Shown here in pieces: positions 1 through 7,436 of a stretch of DNA of 37,644 nt. Source of the DNA: CAZBPZ01 sp964493955 (GTDB lineage Bacteria; Chloroflexota; Dehalococcoidia; Dehalococcoidales; Fen-1064); assembly GCA_964493955.1 (NCBI GenBank), contig CAZBPZ010000006.1, forward strand, positions 1-37,644, read 5' to 3'. Each line of letters begins with the position of its first letter. Position 1 is the first letter of the stretch. A model generated the notes under the pieces. The model had not been told where the DNA came from. It saw only the letters and a list, made by a program, of their open reading frames with translations, and made no database searches. Both the position numbers and the translations under genes were made by a program.

Positions 1-4
1 AGAG

Positions 5-475
5 GTGGGTAAGGCGGGGGTGGTGCAGCTGGTGGAGGTAGCCCCCTCCGAGGTGCTGGCACGCCTTGCCCCCGGTGATAACGTCAACCTGCGCGAGGTC
101 GGCGGCACCCTGGTGGTCGAGAGCACCCGGGGGGATGTGCTGGGGAGGGTGGAGCCCCGGCACGAGGCGCGGCTGCTGAAGCTGATGGCTGGCGGCAACC
201 GCTACTCGGCGGCCATTGTCACCGTGGGTGAAGGCTCGGTCAGCGTGATTGTGCGCGAGGTCTACCAGCACCCCAGCCAGCGGGGGCGGCCCTCGTTCCC
301 CGGCCGGACGGCGGCCGGGCTGCGGCTTGACCTGAGTGACCGGGTGATACGCCGCGAGCTGGAGCAGGAGGAAGTGTCCGAGTCCGGCTACCGCGTGGTC
401 GGCGCCGGTGAGGAGGCGGAGCTGGTGCTGGAAGACCCCACCGAAGAAGACCTGGACGAGGGTGACGATATCTAG
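5..475 (+). CDS. Hypothetical protein upstream of gyrA, possibly 5'-partial
   Basis: An open frame of 156 codons from a GTG at position 5. The frame is still open at the window edge, so the true start may lie upstream. I do not recognise the family. The first 90 residues look like a compact beta-rich domain, with a segment (about 45-68) reading GDVLGRVEP followed by RLLKLMAGG, faintly reminiscent of HIRAN-type small domains. That likeness is weak. The last 35 residues are very acidic (EEAELVLEDPTEEDLDEGDD) and probably disordered. It lies 90 bp upstream of gyrA on the same strand and may be co-transcribed. Its last 37 bp are partly repeated 75 bp downstream, just before gyrA. Confidence 0.55.
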   Translation: MGKAGVVQLVEVAPSEVLARLAPGDNVNLREVGGTLVVESTRGDVLGRVEPRHEARLLKLMAGGNRYSAAIVTVGEGSVSVIVREVYQHPSQRGRPSFPGRTAAGLRLDLSDRVIRRELEQEEVSESGYRVVGAGEEAELVLEDPTEEDLDEGDDI

Positions 476-551
476 GCCACGCGCTAGGGCAGGGGCTACG
501 CGTCCTGGCGGTGGACCGAAGAAGACCTGGACGGGACTGACGATACCTAGG
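440..551 (+). repeat. 75-bp-offset duplication of a gene end before gyrA
   Basis: Positions 440-476 (end of the upstream gene including its TAG stop) recur at 515-551 with 33 of 37 bases identical. The offset is exactly 75 bp. The second copy still reads TEEDLDGTDD followed by TAG, in a frame closed upstream by a TAG at 485-487. It also brings the AGGAG (549-553) that lies about 12 nt before the gyrA ATG. The 38 bp between the copies show no clear match to either side. Confidence 0.85.
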
Positions 552-565
552 AGTAGCCAAGCAAG

Positions 566-3025
566 ATGGTAGTGGACAGGATAAAGCCGGTCAGCATTGA
601 GCAGGAGATGCGTGACTCGTACCTGGACTACGCCATGAGCGTGATTGTCCAGCGCGCCCTGCCGGACGTGCGTGACGGCCTGAAACCGGTGCACCGCCGC
701 ATCCTCTACGCCATGCACGAGATGGGTGTCGGGCCCAGCTCCCCCTACAAGAAGAGTGTGCGTATCGTGGGCGAGGTGCTGGGTAAGTACCACCCCCACG
801 GCGACGGCCCTGTCTACGACGCCATGGTGCGCATGGCCCAGGACTTTTCCATGCGGGTCATGCTGGTGGACGGCCAGGGTAATTTCGGCAGCGTGGACAA
901 TGACCCCCCGGCGGCGATGCGCTATACGGAGGCGCGCCTTACCCCCATCGCCACCGAGATGCTGGCCGATATCGATAAGGATACGGTTGATTTCGTTCCC
1001 AACTTTGATGATAGCCTGAGGGAGCCGGTTGTCCTGCCGGCCCGGTTGCCCAACCTGCTTGTCAACGGCAGCTCGGGGATTGCCGTTGGCATGGCCACCA
1101 ACATCCCGCCGCAGAACCTGGGCGAGGTCTGTGATGCCCTCATCTACCTCATCGACAACCCCCGTGCCAGCGTGGACGAGCTGATGCAGTTCATCAAGGG
1201 GCCGGACTTCCCCACCGGGGGTGTCATCCTGGGGGAGGAGGGTATCCGCTCGGCCTATGCCACCGGCCGGGGCCGTATCATCGTCCGGGCCAAGGCCTAT
1301 ATCAGTGACCCGTCCGAGGGCGGGCCCCGCCAGATTATCGTCTCGGAGCTGCCCTACCAGGTGAACAAGGCCGCCCTCATCGAGAAGATAGCCGGCCTGG
1401 TATCAAGCAAGCGTATCACCGGCATCAGCGAGCTGAGGGACGAGTCTGACCGGCAGGGGATGCGTATCGTCATCCAGCTCAAGCGCGAGGCGCAGCCCCA
1501 GGCCCTGCTCAATACCCTCTACAAGTACACGCCGCTGCAGACCACCTTCGCCGCCAACATGCTGGCCCTGGTGGACGGCCAGCCCCAGGTCCTCAGCCTC
1601 AAGGAAGCCCTGCAGCACTTCATTGATTTCCGCCGCCAGGTCATTACCCGGCGCTCGCGCTACGAGCTGAAACAGGCGCGCGACCGTGCCCACATCCTGG
1701 AGGGGCTGAGGATTGCCCTTGACCAGATAGACAAGGTGATTGCCACCATCCGCCGCTCGCGGACGGCCGAGGCGGCCCGCCAGAACCTGATGGACGGGTT
1801 CGGGCTGTCACGTGCCCAGGCCGAGGCCATCCTGGACATGGCCCTGCGCCGCCTGGCCACCATGGAGCGCGACAAGGTGCTCAATGAGCTGGCCGAGGTC
1901 CTGAAAAAGATTTCCTACCTTGAGGACCTGCTGGCCAAGACAAGCCGGGTGCTGGGAGTGGTCAAGGAGGAGCTGGCGGAGCTCAAGCAGAAGTATGCCG
2001 ACCCGCGCCGCACCGAAATCAGCGCCGCCGGCGCCGCCGAGTTCCGCGAGGAGGACCTCATCCCGCACGAGGATGTCGTCGTCACGCTGAGCAACCGCGG
2101 CTTTGTCAAGCGGGTGCCCGTGCGGGTCTACCGCACCCAGCACCGCGGGGGGAAGGGCATCAAGGGGATGACCCCGCGCGACGAGGATGCCGTGCGGCTG
2201 CTGGCGGTGGCTGATACCCACGATAACCTGCTGCTGCTGACAAACCGCGGGCGCTGCTTCAGTGTCAGGTGCTGGGAGATACCGGCCGATAGCAGCCGCG
2301 TCGGCAAGGGGATGGCCGTCGTCAATCTCTTCTCCATCCCGGAGGACGAGAAGGTCACGGACATGGTGGTCATCCCGGAGTTCGCCCCTGACGCTTTCCT
2401 GATAATGGCCACCCGGCTGGGGGAGGTCAAGCGTACCGCCCTGAGCCACTTCGCCGCGGTGCGCTCCAGCGGGCTGATTGCCATGGACGTGGAGCCGGGC
2501 GACGAGCTGGTGGCCGGCCGTGTCGCCCGCCAGGGCGAGGACGTGGTGCTGGTAACGCGGAAGGGGCAGTCCATCCGCTTCAGCGCCGACAGCATCCGCG
2601 CCAGCTCCCGCACCTCCGGCGGCGTGCGCGGTATCAAGCTGCTGGGTGACGATACCGTCATCGGGGCCGGGATTGCCCGGCCGAACACCTACGTTCTGGT
2701 GGTGACGGCCAACGGCTACGGCAAGCTTACCAGGATTGACGAGTACCCGCGCCAGCACCGGGCCGGCAGCGGGGTGCGTACCTTCAAGACGGTGGAGAAG
2801 ACCGGCGAACTGGTGGACGCACGCCTGGTGGACATGCACCAGGAGGTGATGTTCATCTCCGCCAATGGCATCATCACGCGCACGCTTGTCCGGGAGATAA
2901 AGGTGCTGGGCCGCAGCACCCAGGGTGTCATCCTGATGCGCCCGGCCGAGGGTGACTACATTGTGGCCGTGGCCCACATGGACACCCGCGCCGGTAAGTC
3001 CCACGAAAAGACTGCGTCCCGCTAG
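566..3025 (+). CDS. gyrA: DNA gyrase subunit A
   Basis: The breakage-reunion subunit of DNA gyrase, which introduces negative supercoils using ATP hydrolysed by GyrB. The 819-residue length is normal. The N-terminal winged-helix domain is intact, with the catalytic tyrosine at Y120 in AAMRYTEARL. The C-terminal beta-pinwheel carries a GyrA box at residues 525-531 (QHRGGKG), which marks gyrase rather than topoisomerase IV. In the quinolone-resistance region (HPHGDGPVYD, 76-85), glycine 81 and proline 82 replace the serine 83 and alanine 84 of E. coli, while the aspartate matching D87 is kept (D85). The ATG at 566 follows AGGAG at 549-553. The TAG stop interlocks with the stop of the convergent radical SAM gene in CTAG at 3022-3025, leaving no room for an intergenic terminator. 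gyrB is not in the window. Confidence 0.97.
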   Translation: MVVDRIKPVSIEQEMRDSYLDYAMSVIVQRALPDVRDGLKPVHRRILYAMHEMGVGPSSPYKKSVRIVGEVLGKYHPHGDGPVYDAMVRMAQDFSMRVMLVDGQGNFGSVDNDPPAAMRYTEARLTPIATEMLADIDKDTVDFVPNFDDSLREPVVLPARLPNLLVNGSSGIAVGMATNIPPQNLGEVCDALIYLIDNPRASVDELMQFIKGPDFPTGGVILGEEGIRSAYATGRGRIIVRAKAYISDPSEGGPRQIIVSELPYQVNKAALIEKIAGLVSSKRITGISELRDESDRQGMRIVIQLKREAQPQALLNTLYKYTPLQTTFAANMLALVDGQPQVLSLKEALQHFIDFRRQVITRRSRYELKQARDRAHILEGLRIALDQIDKVIATIRRSRTAEAARQNLMDGFGLSRAQAEAILDMALRRLATMERDKVLNELAEVLKKISYLEDLLAKTSRVLGVVKEELAELKQKYADPRRTEISAAGAAEFREEDLIPHEDVVVTLSNRGFVKRVPVRVYRTQHRGGKGIKGMTPRDEDAVRLLAVADTHDNLLLLTNRGRCFSVRCWEIPADSSRVGKGMAVVNLFSIPEDEKVTDMVVIPEFAPDAFLIMATRLGEVKRTALSHFAAVRSSGLIAMDVEPGDELVAGRVARQGEDVVLVTRKGQSIRFSADSIRASSRTSGGVRGIKLLGDDTVIGAGIARPNTYVLVVTANGYGKLTRIDEYPRQHRAGSGVRTFKTVEKTGELVDARLVDMHQEVMFISANGIITRTLVREIKVLGRSTQGVILMRPAEGDYIVAVAHMDTRAGKSHEKTASR

Positions 3026-4857
3026 CTGCGGCCGGCGCTCTTTTGCCGGCAGGCCGGGTGTGAGTCCTGCAGGCCGCAGGCACTGCACGGGCCCTGGCGG
3101 CAGTCCGGGGTGGTCAGCCCTTCGAGGGCGCGCCGGTACTCGCGCTCGAGGAACTCCCGGCTGACACCCACGTCGATGTGGTCCCAGGGTAGCACTTCGT
3201 CCCGGGGCCTTTCCCGGCGGGCGTAGAAGTCCATCTCCAGCCCCTCTTCCCGGAAGGCCTGCTGCCAGTTCTCAAAGCGGAGGTGCTCGTCCCAGGCGTC
3301 GAAGGTGGAGCCGAGCCGCCAGGCGCGGTAGATGGCCCGCCCCACCCGCCGGTCCCCGCGCGACAGGGCGGCCTCGAGCCGGCTGGAGCGGGGGTCGTGC
3401 CAGGAGAGGCGTGTCCCCCGGCGCCTCAGGCCTTCCTGGAGCAGGCCAAGGCGGGCGTTGAAGCCTGCCTCGTCTATCTGGGCCACCCACTGGAACGGGG
3501 TGTGGGGCTTGGGGGCGAAGGTGGAGAGGTTGACGCGGAGCTGGGGGGTCTGCCCGGCGACGCGCCGCCCCAGCGCCCGGATGCTCTCCACCAGCGCCAC
3601 GATGCCGGCCACGTCCTCCGTCGTCTCGCCGGGCAGGCCCAGCATGAAGTACAGCTTGAGGCTGGTCCAGCCGCGGGCGAAGGCACTGGCGAGGGCGGTC
3701 TCTATCCCGGCGCCGGAGATTTCCTTGTTGATGATACGGCGCAGCCGCTCCGTCCCGGCCTCGGGGGCAAAGGTCAGGCCGATTTTTTTGCGGGCCGAGA
3801 GGGCCTCCACCAGCTCCGTCGTGAAGCTGCTGATGTAGAGGCTGGGCAGGGACAGGGCGGTATGCTCCAGTTGCGATGACAGCTCGGCCACCAGCGACTC
3901 GATGCCGGGGTAGTCGCTGGTGCTGAGGGAGACGAGCGAGACCTCGCTGTAACCGCAGTTGTCCAGCAGTTCCCGGGCGGCCTTCAGGACCTCGGCCGGG
4001 GGGCGCACCCGCACCGGCCGGTAGATGATGCCGGCCTGGCAGAAGCGGCAGCCCCGGGTGCAGCCGCGCTGTATCTCAATCGCGGCGCGGTCGTGAATGG
4101 TCTCGATGAATGGTACCACCGGCCGGGTCACCGGCGGTGGGAGGTGGTCAAGGGTGCGCCGCTTTACCACCGCCGGGGCCGGGGGGGTGGGGGTGACGGC
4201 CGCCACCGTGCCGTCGGCGTTATAGTGTACCCGGTAGAGGGATGGCACGTAAACACCTTCGATGCCGGCGGCACGCTTGAGGAAACGGGTCCGGCTGGCG
4301 CCGGAGGCCTTCCACTGGCGGAAGGTGGCTATCAGCTCGAGTATGGCCTCCTCGGCCTCTCCGATAACGAACAGGTCAAAGAAGTCGGACATCGGTTCCG
4401 GGTTGAGGGCGCCGCTGCCGCCGGCGATGACGAGGGGATGGGCCTGGCTGCGCTCGGCTGCCAGCACCGGGATTCCGGCCAGGTCCAGCATTTCCAGCAC
4501 GTTGGTGTAGGTCAGCTCGTAGCCCAGCGAGAAGCCGATGATATCGAACTCAGAAAGCGGCCGGCGTGATTCCAGGCTGAAGAGCGGCAGCTTGCTTTCC
4601 CGCAGCCGGGCCGCCATGTCCACCCAGGGCGCAAAGACCCGCTCGGCCAGCACGTCCGGCTGGCGGTTGAGGATGTCATAAAGAATGGGCAGGGCCAGGT
4701 TGGACATGCCCACCTCGTAGACATCCGGGTAGGAGAGCACCACCCGGATGGGGGTGGTGTCCCAGTCCTTGTGCACGGCGTTCCACTCGCCGCCGGTGTA
4801 GCGGGCCGGGCGGGTGACGCCCTGCAGTATCTGCTTGAGGGTGGTGGGCTCAGTCAA
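3022..4857 (-). CDS. B12-binding-type radical SAM protein (TIGR03960-like)
   Basis: A two-domain radical SAM enzyme of unknown substrate. The N-terminal third resembles a cobalamin-binding fold, with SYPDVYEVGMSN near residue 42 and an IAGGSGALNPEP loop. The radical SAM core begins with CTRGCRFC at about residue 263, a CxxxCxxC [4Fe-4S] site. The C-terminus has a short cysteine-rich tail (CRQGPCSACG). This layout matches the TIGR03960 family, often found beside or fused to a DUF2344 partner; no partner is visible here. I place the start at TTG 4857, because GGAGG (4863-4867) sits 5 nt upstream and the protein then begins MTEPTTLKQILQ. An in-frame ATG at 4914 would instead overlap the end of the upstream hydrolase gene by 35 bp. 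It follows that gene on the same strand and is probably co-transcribed. Confidence 0.9.
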   Translation of the reverse strand: MTEPTTLKQILQGVTRPARYTGGEWNAVHKDWDTTPIRVVLSYPDVYEVGMSNLALPILYDILNRQPDVLAERVFAPWVDMAARLRESKLPLFSLESRRPLSEFDIIGFSLGYELTYTNVLEMLDLAGIPVLAAERSQAHPLVIAGGSGALNPEPMSDFFDLFVIGEAEEAILELIATFRQWKASGASRTRFLKRAAGIEGVYVPSLYRVHYNADGTVAAVTPTPPAPAVVKRRTLDHLPPPVTRPVVPFIETIHDRAAIEIQRGCTRGCRFCQAGIIYRPVRVRPPAEVLKAARELLDNCGYSEVSLVSLSTSDYPGIESLVAELSSQLEHTALSLPSLYISSFTTELVEALSARKKIGLTFAPEAGTERLRRIINKEISGAGIETALASAFARGWTSLKLYFMLGLPGETTEDVAGIVALVESIRALGRRVAGQTPQLRVNLSTFAPKPHTPFQWVAQIDEAGFNARLGLLQEGLRRRGTRLSWHDPRSSRLEAALSRGDRRVGRAIYRAWRLGSTFDAWDEHLRFENWQQAFREEGLEMDFYARRERPRDEVLPWDHIDVGVSREFLEREYRRALEGLTTPDCRQGPCSACGLQDSHPACRQKSAGRS

Positions 4858-4879
4858 TCTGTCCTCCGGGTGGGCGCGG

Positions 4880-5692
4880 TCACCCCCTGGTGGCGTCCAG
4901 GTTGGCAAGGTCAATCTTCATGCCGTCACGGGCGGCGATGACGCGGCAGCCGGTGCGCTCGGAGAGGCCGCGGGCCACCTCCCGCGGCCCGGTACGCCAG
5001 ACGCCCATGCCGAAGTGGGTCAGCACCGCCAGGCGGGGCCGGATGCCCCGCAGCAGGTGCTCCACGTCCGGCACGGCCAGGTGGTCGAGCGGCATACCGG
5101 GGTGGTCGGAGGGGTTGCGCCTCTCCAGGAAGACCAGGTTCACGATGACCAGCTCGCAGGCGTAGTGCTCAATCAGGCCCTCGAAGTAGCGCGTGTCGGC
5201 GATGTAGGCGAGGTGGTGCCCGCCCGCCTCGAACTTCAGCCCGTACGTCTCGACGGGGTGGACGTGGCGCACCGGGGTGCTGAAGGTGACACCGTCCACG
5301 TGGTAGCTTCCCCCCTCGGTCAGTATGTCCACCTTCTCCAGCCGCTGGCGCAGGTAGTTAAAGATTACGGGTTCGTCCTCGATGGCGTCGCGCGGGGCGA
5401 ACAGCCTGCCGCCGCGGCGGTGCCCTCCCTGTGTCATGGCCTCCACCATGATGTTGACGTCGGCGGCGTGGTCAAGGTGGCGGTGCGAGACGATGATGGC
5501 CTTCAGCTTCTCCGGGTGGAGCCGGCGCCGGGTGGCCTGGACAATCGAGCCGGGGCCGGGGTCAAGCAGTATTTCGGTGCCGCCCAGGCTCAGCCATATC
5601 CCGCCGGAGGCGAGCAACTGGCTGATGGTCATGAACCGGGCGCCGCCGGTGCCCAGGAAGGTGATGGTGTAGGGTAGAGACTGCTCGCTCAC
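4880..5692 (-). CDS. Metallo-beta-lactamase-fold hydrolase (RNase Z-like)
   Basis: A 270-residue MBL-fold protein. The first strand is ITFLGTGG. The metal site is SHRHLDHAAD, with H70, H72, D74 and H75. Further ligand candidates are the histidine in STPVRHVHPVE, the aspartate in IADTRYF and the histidine in LAVLTHFGMG. The overall pattern is of the RNase Z/PhnP-like branch, but the substrate cannot be called. The start is GTG at 5692. A promoter at 5702-5730 puts transcription initiation only a few nucleotides upstream, so the message is nearly leaderless and no Shine-Dalgarno sequence is evident. The radical SAM gene follows 22 bp after the stop. Confidence 0.88.
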   Translation of the reverse strand: MSEQSLPYTITFLGTGGARFMTISQLLASGGIWLSLGGTEILLDPGPGSIVQATRRRLHPEKLKAIIVSHRHLDHAADVNIMVEAMTQGGHRRGGRLFAPRDAIEDEPVIFNYLRQRLEKVDILTEGGSYHVDGVTFSTPVRHVHPVETYGLKFEAGGHHLAYIADTRYFEGLIEHYACELVIVNLVFLERRNPSDHPGMPLDHLAVPDVEHLLRGIRPRLAVLTHFGMGVWRTGPREVARGLSERTGCRVIAARDGMKIDLANLDATRG

Positions 5693-5701
5693 ACTAGGTT
5701 C

Positions 5702-5730
5702 ACTATAGACGAAAGGCGCTCCGGCGGCAA
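5702..5730 (-). promoter_or_regulatory. Promoter for the MBL/radical SAM operon
   Basis: On the minus strand, TTGCCG (5725-5730) and TATAGT (5702-5707) are separated by 17 nt. The -10 box ends 9 nt before the GTG start at 5692, so the predicted transcript begins about 3 nt before the start codon. It is divergent from the HIT promoter. Confidence 0.6.
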
Positions 5731-5742
5731 ACGCCCTGGCCT

Positions 5743-5771
5743 TTGACCCGGCCGGGCCAAATCGCTAGAAT
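5743..5771 (+). promoter_or_regulatory. Sigma70-type promoter for the HIT gene
   Basis: TTGACC (5743-5748) and TAGAAT (5766-5771) are separated by 17 nt. The predicted start of transcription is near 5778, leaving a leader of about 27 nt that contains the AAAGGAGGG ribosome site at 5792-5800. Confidence 0.7.
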
Positions 5772-5804
5772 GAGGCGGGCCGAAAGCGGCCAAAGGAGGG
5801 CCAG

Positions 5805-6278
5805 ATGGACCTGCTCTGGGCGCCCTGGAGGATGCAGTACATCCGGATGCAGAAGCCCGAGGGGTGCTTCCTCTGCCAGAACCCGGCCGCCGCGGATGAT
5901 GACACCTTCTTTATCCTGCACCGCGGCCGCACCAGCTTCGTCATCATGAACACCTACCCCTACACGCCCGGCCACCTGCTGGTGGCCCCCTTCCGGCACA
6001 TTGCCTCGTTCGAGGACATGACCACCGAGGAGCTGCTGGAGCACTTTGAGCTGGTGCGGCGCTGCATCACCGTGCTGCGGGAGGCCTTCTCCCCGGCCGG
6101 CTTCAACCTGGGGGCCAACCTGGGCAAGGTGGCCGGGGCCGGCCTTGACGACCACGTGCATACCCACATCGTGCCGCGCTGGCAGGGTGACAACAACTTT
6201 ATGCCGGTGCTGGCGGACACGCGGGTTGTCCACGAGGCCATTGCCGATACCTACCGCCAGCTCAAGGGGAGGTTCTAG
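5805..6278 (+). CDS. HIT family protein (Ap4A phosphorylase-like branch)
   Basis: A 157-residue histidine-triad nucleotide-binding protein. Members hydrolyse or transfer nucleotides linked to phosphate. The triad is HVHTHIV, with H117, H119 and H121, followed by PRWQGDNNFMPV, which is typical of the longer actinobacterial/Chloroflexota branch annotated as AP-4-A phosphorylase. An N-terminal pair of cysteines (CFLC, 21-24) may hold zinc with a later histidine, as in related HIT proteins. The ATG is fixed by AAAGGAGGG 5 nt upstream and by the promoter at 5743-5771. A 52-residue zinc-finger ORF follows 6 nt after the stop. A second, shorter HIT protein (hinT) lies at 34950-35291. Confidence 0.92.
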   Translation: MDLLWAPWRMQYIRMQKPEGCFLCQNPAAADDDTFFILHRGRTSFVIMNTYPYTPGHLLVAPFRHIASFEDMTTEELLEHFELVRRCITVLREAFSPAGFNLGANLGKVAGAGLDDHVHTHIVPRWQGDNNFMPVLADTRVVHEAIADTYRQLKGRF

Positions 6279-6284
6279 CCGGCC

Positions 6285-6443
6285 GTGCCCGTGCCCCAGC
6301 CCCAGCCGGAAAGGCTGCTCCGCTGCCCTGCCTGTGAGCGGCTCTTTCCACTGGGCCGCCTCGCCGAGCATGAGCGGCAGTGCCCGGAGATGGCCCGGCT
6401 GGACGAGGAGCTGGCCAAGCCCGGCCGCAATCTGCGCAAGTAG
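6285..6443 (+). CDS. Small C2HC zinc-finger-like protein
   Basis: A 52-codon frame starting at GTG 6285 (or GTG 6291). It contains a compact C-x2-C-x11-H-x3-C arrangement: CPAC, then an LFPLGRLAEH stretch, then QC. That spacing fits a C2HC zinc finger. The rest is charged and helical (EMARLDEELAKPGRNLRK). AAGGGGAGG at 6264-6272, inside the end of the HIT gene, is a plausible ribosome site about 12 nt away. A hairpin with a short T run follows at 6467-6492, closing a two-gene transcript. The function is unknown. The metal-site spacing and the terminator position argue that this is a real gene. Confidence 0.6.
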   Translation: MPVPQPQPERLLRCPACERLFPLGRLAEHERQCPEMARLDEELAKPGRNLRK

Positions 6444-6466
6444 CCCGGCGGCGGGGCAGGCTGCCG

Positions 6467-6492
6467 GGGCCGGGTGAGGCCCGGCCCGTTTT
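6467..6492 (+). terminator. Rho-independent terminator after the HIT operon
   Basis: A perfect 8-bp stem, GGGCCGGG (6467-6474) with CCCGGCCC (6480-6487), has a TGAGG loop and is followed by GTTTT. It lies 24 bp after the small zinc-finger gene. Confidence 0.75.
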
Positions 6493-6504
6493 ACTATCCG
6501 CTTC

Positions 6505-6520
6505 CCCGGGTGCACCCGGG
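6505..6520. repeat. 16-bp perfect palindrome downstream of tRNA-Glu
   Basis: CCCGGGTGCACCCGGG is a perfect palindrome 44 bp beyond the 3' end of tRNA-Glu. It has no T run on either strand. It could fold as a 3' hairpin of the tRNA precursor. Confidence 0.5.
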
Positions 6521-6563
6521 CCGTATGGGGCCGGGGGGAAACGTGTTAGAATTGGCAAACAAA

Positions 6564-6639
6564 TGGTGCCCCCAATGGAATTCGAATCCATGTTAGCAGC
6601 TTGAAAGGCTGCCGTCCTAGGCCTCTAGACGATGGGGGC
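6564..6639 (-). tRNA. tRNA-Glu (anticodon TTC)
   Basis: The acceptor arms GCCCCCA (6639-6633) and TGGGGGC (6574-6568) pair perfectly. The anticodon stem GCAGC/GCTGC encloses the loop CTTTCAA, which gives anticodon TTC (plus-strand 6603-6605). The T-arm is ATGGA-TTCGAAT-TCCAT. The discriminator base is A, and CCA is encoded (6566-6564). A promoter lies just upstream at 6653-6681. Confidence 0.96.
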
Positions 6640-6652
6640 ACGTCAGCCTGTA

Positions 6653-6681
6653 ATTATAGCAAAAGCCGGGCCCGGGGACAA
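6653..6681 (-). promoter_or_regulatory. Promoter of tRNA-Glu
   Basis: On the minus strand, TTGTCC (6676-6681) and a perfect TATAAT (6653-6658) are separated by 17 nt. TGC directly precedes the -10 box (extended -10). The box ends 13 nt before the mature tRNA. Confidence 0.75.
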
Positions 6682-6719
6682 TCCGTCCGACCGGGCAGTG
6701 ACCGCGGGGGTACATACAG

Positions 6720-7436
6720 ATGAGCGGACCGGCCGGCGCCGGCCAATCGCCTGGGGGCTGGGTGAGGCAGCGCCTCCTCCCCGTCCTGATGTTTCTGGCG
6801 GTCATCGCCATCACGGTGGGCCTCTTCGTTTACCGTGATTCCGTTACCCGGGTGCAGGGGCTGGGTTACCTGGGCGCCTTTGTCATCAGCTTCGCGGGCA
6901 ATGCCACCGTCATCCTGCCGATGCCCGGCCTGGTCCTTATCTTTGCCCTCGGTGCCAGCCTGAACCCGGTGCTGGTTGGCCTGGTGGCGGGGGTGGGGGG
7001 CAGCGTCGGGGAGATAACGGGATACACCGCCGGCTACAGCGGGCGCGCCATCGTGAGCGGCCACCGCACTTACGAGGACGCAGCCGGCTGGCTGAGGCGG
7101 TGGGGTTTCTGGGTGGTGCTGCTGTTTACCGTCACACCGCTGCCGGTGGACGTCATCGGGGTGGCGGCGGGGGCGCTGCGGTACCCGTTGTGGAAGTTCC
7201 TGGCCGCCTGCCTGCTGGGTAAGTCCGTGCTGTATACGGGGATGGCCGTCCTCGGTGCCCTGGGCTGGGAGGCGGTGGTCGGTCTGCCGTGGGACAGCCG
7301 CACCATGTGGGCCTGCGCCTGGGCGGTGCTGGCGGTGGTGGTGCTGCTGGGGGGGGCGCTGTTCCTGGAGAGCTGGAGCTGGCGGCGGGGCGGCCGGTCA
7401 GGCACGGGCGGGGCGGACGGCCAGCACCAGGACTGA
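6720..7436 (+). CDS. VTT-domain (DedA/SNARE-associated) membrane protein
   Basis: A 238-residue membrane protein. A first hydrophobic helix (about residues 20-38) is followed by the VTT-domain signature region GNATVILPMPGLVLIFALGASLNP split over residues 60-85, then GLVAGVGGSVGEITGY, and three more hydrophobic segments. VTT proteins are linked to lipid scrambling and membrane homeostasis. The C-terminus is hydrophilic and glycine-rich. The ATG at 6720 has only a weak GGGGG upstream. The last 39 bp overlap the 3' end of the convergent MFS gene, so the final 12 residues are encoded opposite that gene. Confidence 0.82.
   Translation: MSGPAGAGQSPGGWVRQRLLPVLMFLAVIAITVGLFVYRDSVTRVQGLGYLGAFVISFAGNATVILPMPGLVLIFALGASLNPVLVGLVAGVGGSVGEITGYTAGYSGRAIVSGHRTYEDAAGWLRRWGFWVVLLFTVTPLPVDVIGVAAGALRYPLWKFLAACLLGKSVLYTGMAVLGALGWEAVVGLPWDSRTMWACAWAVLAVVVLLGGALFLESWSWRRGGRSGTGGADGQHQD

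Noticed and set aside
440..551. CRISPR-like geometry (37-bp repeat, 38-bp spacer) at the gyrA and moaC loci
   Set aside because: Only two copies per locus, repeats differ between loci, each is a recognisable gene end, and no cas genes are present.
1808..3088. 426-codon frame antisense to gyrA
   Set aside because: High GC keeps the antisense third-position frame open. The composition is low-complexity and gyrA is certain.
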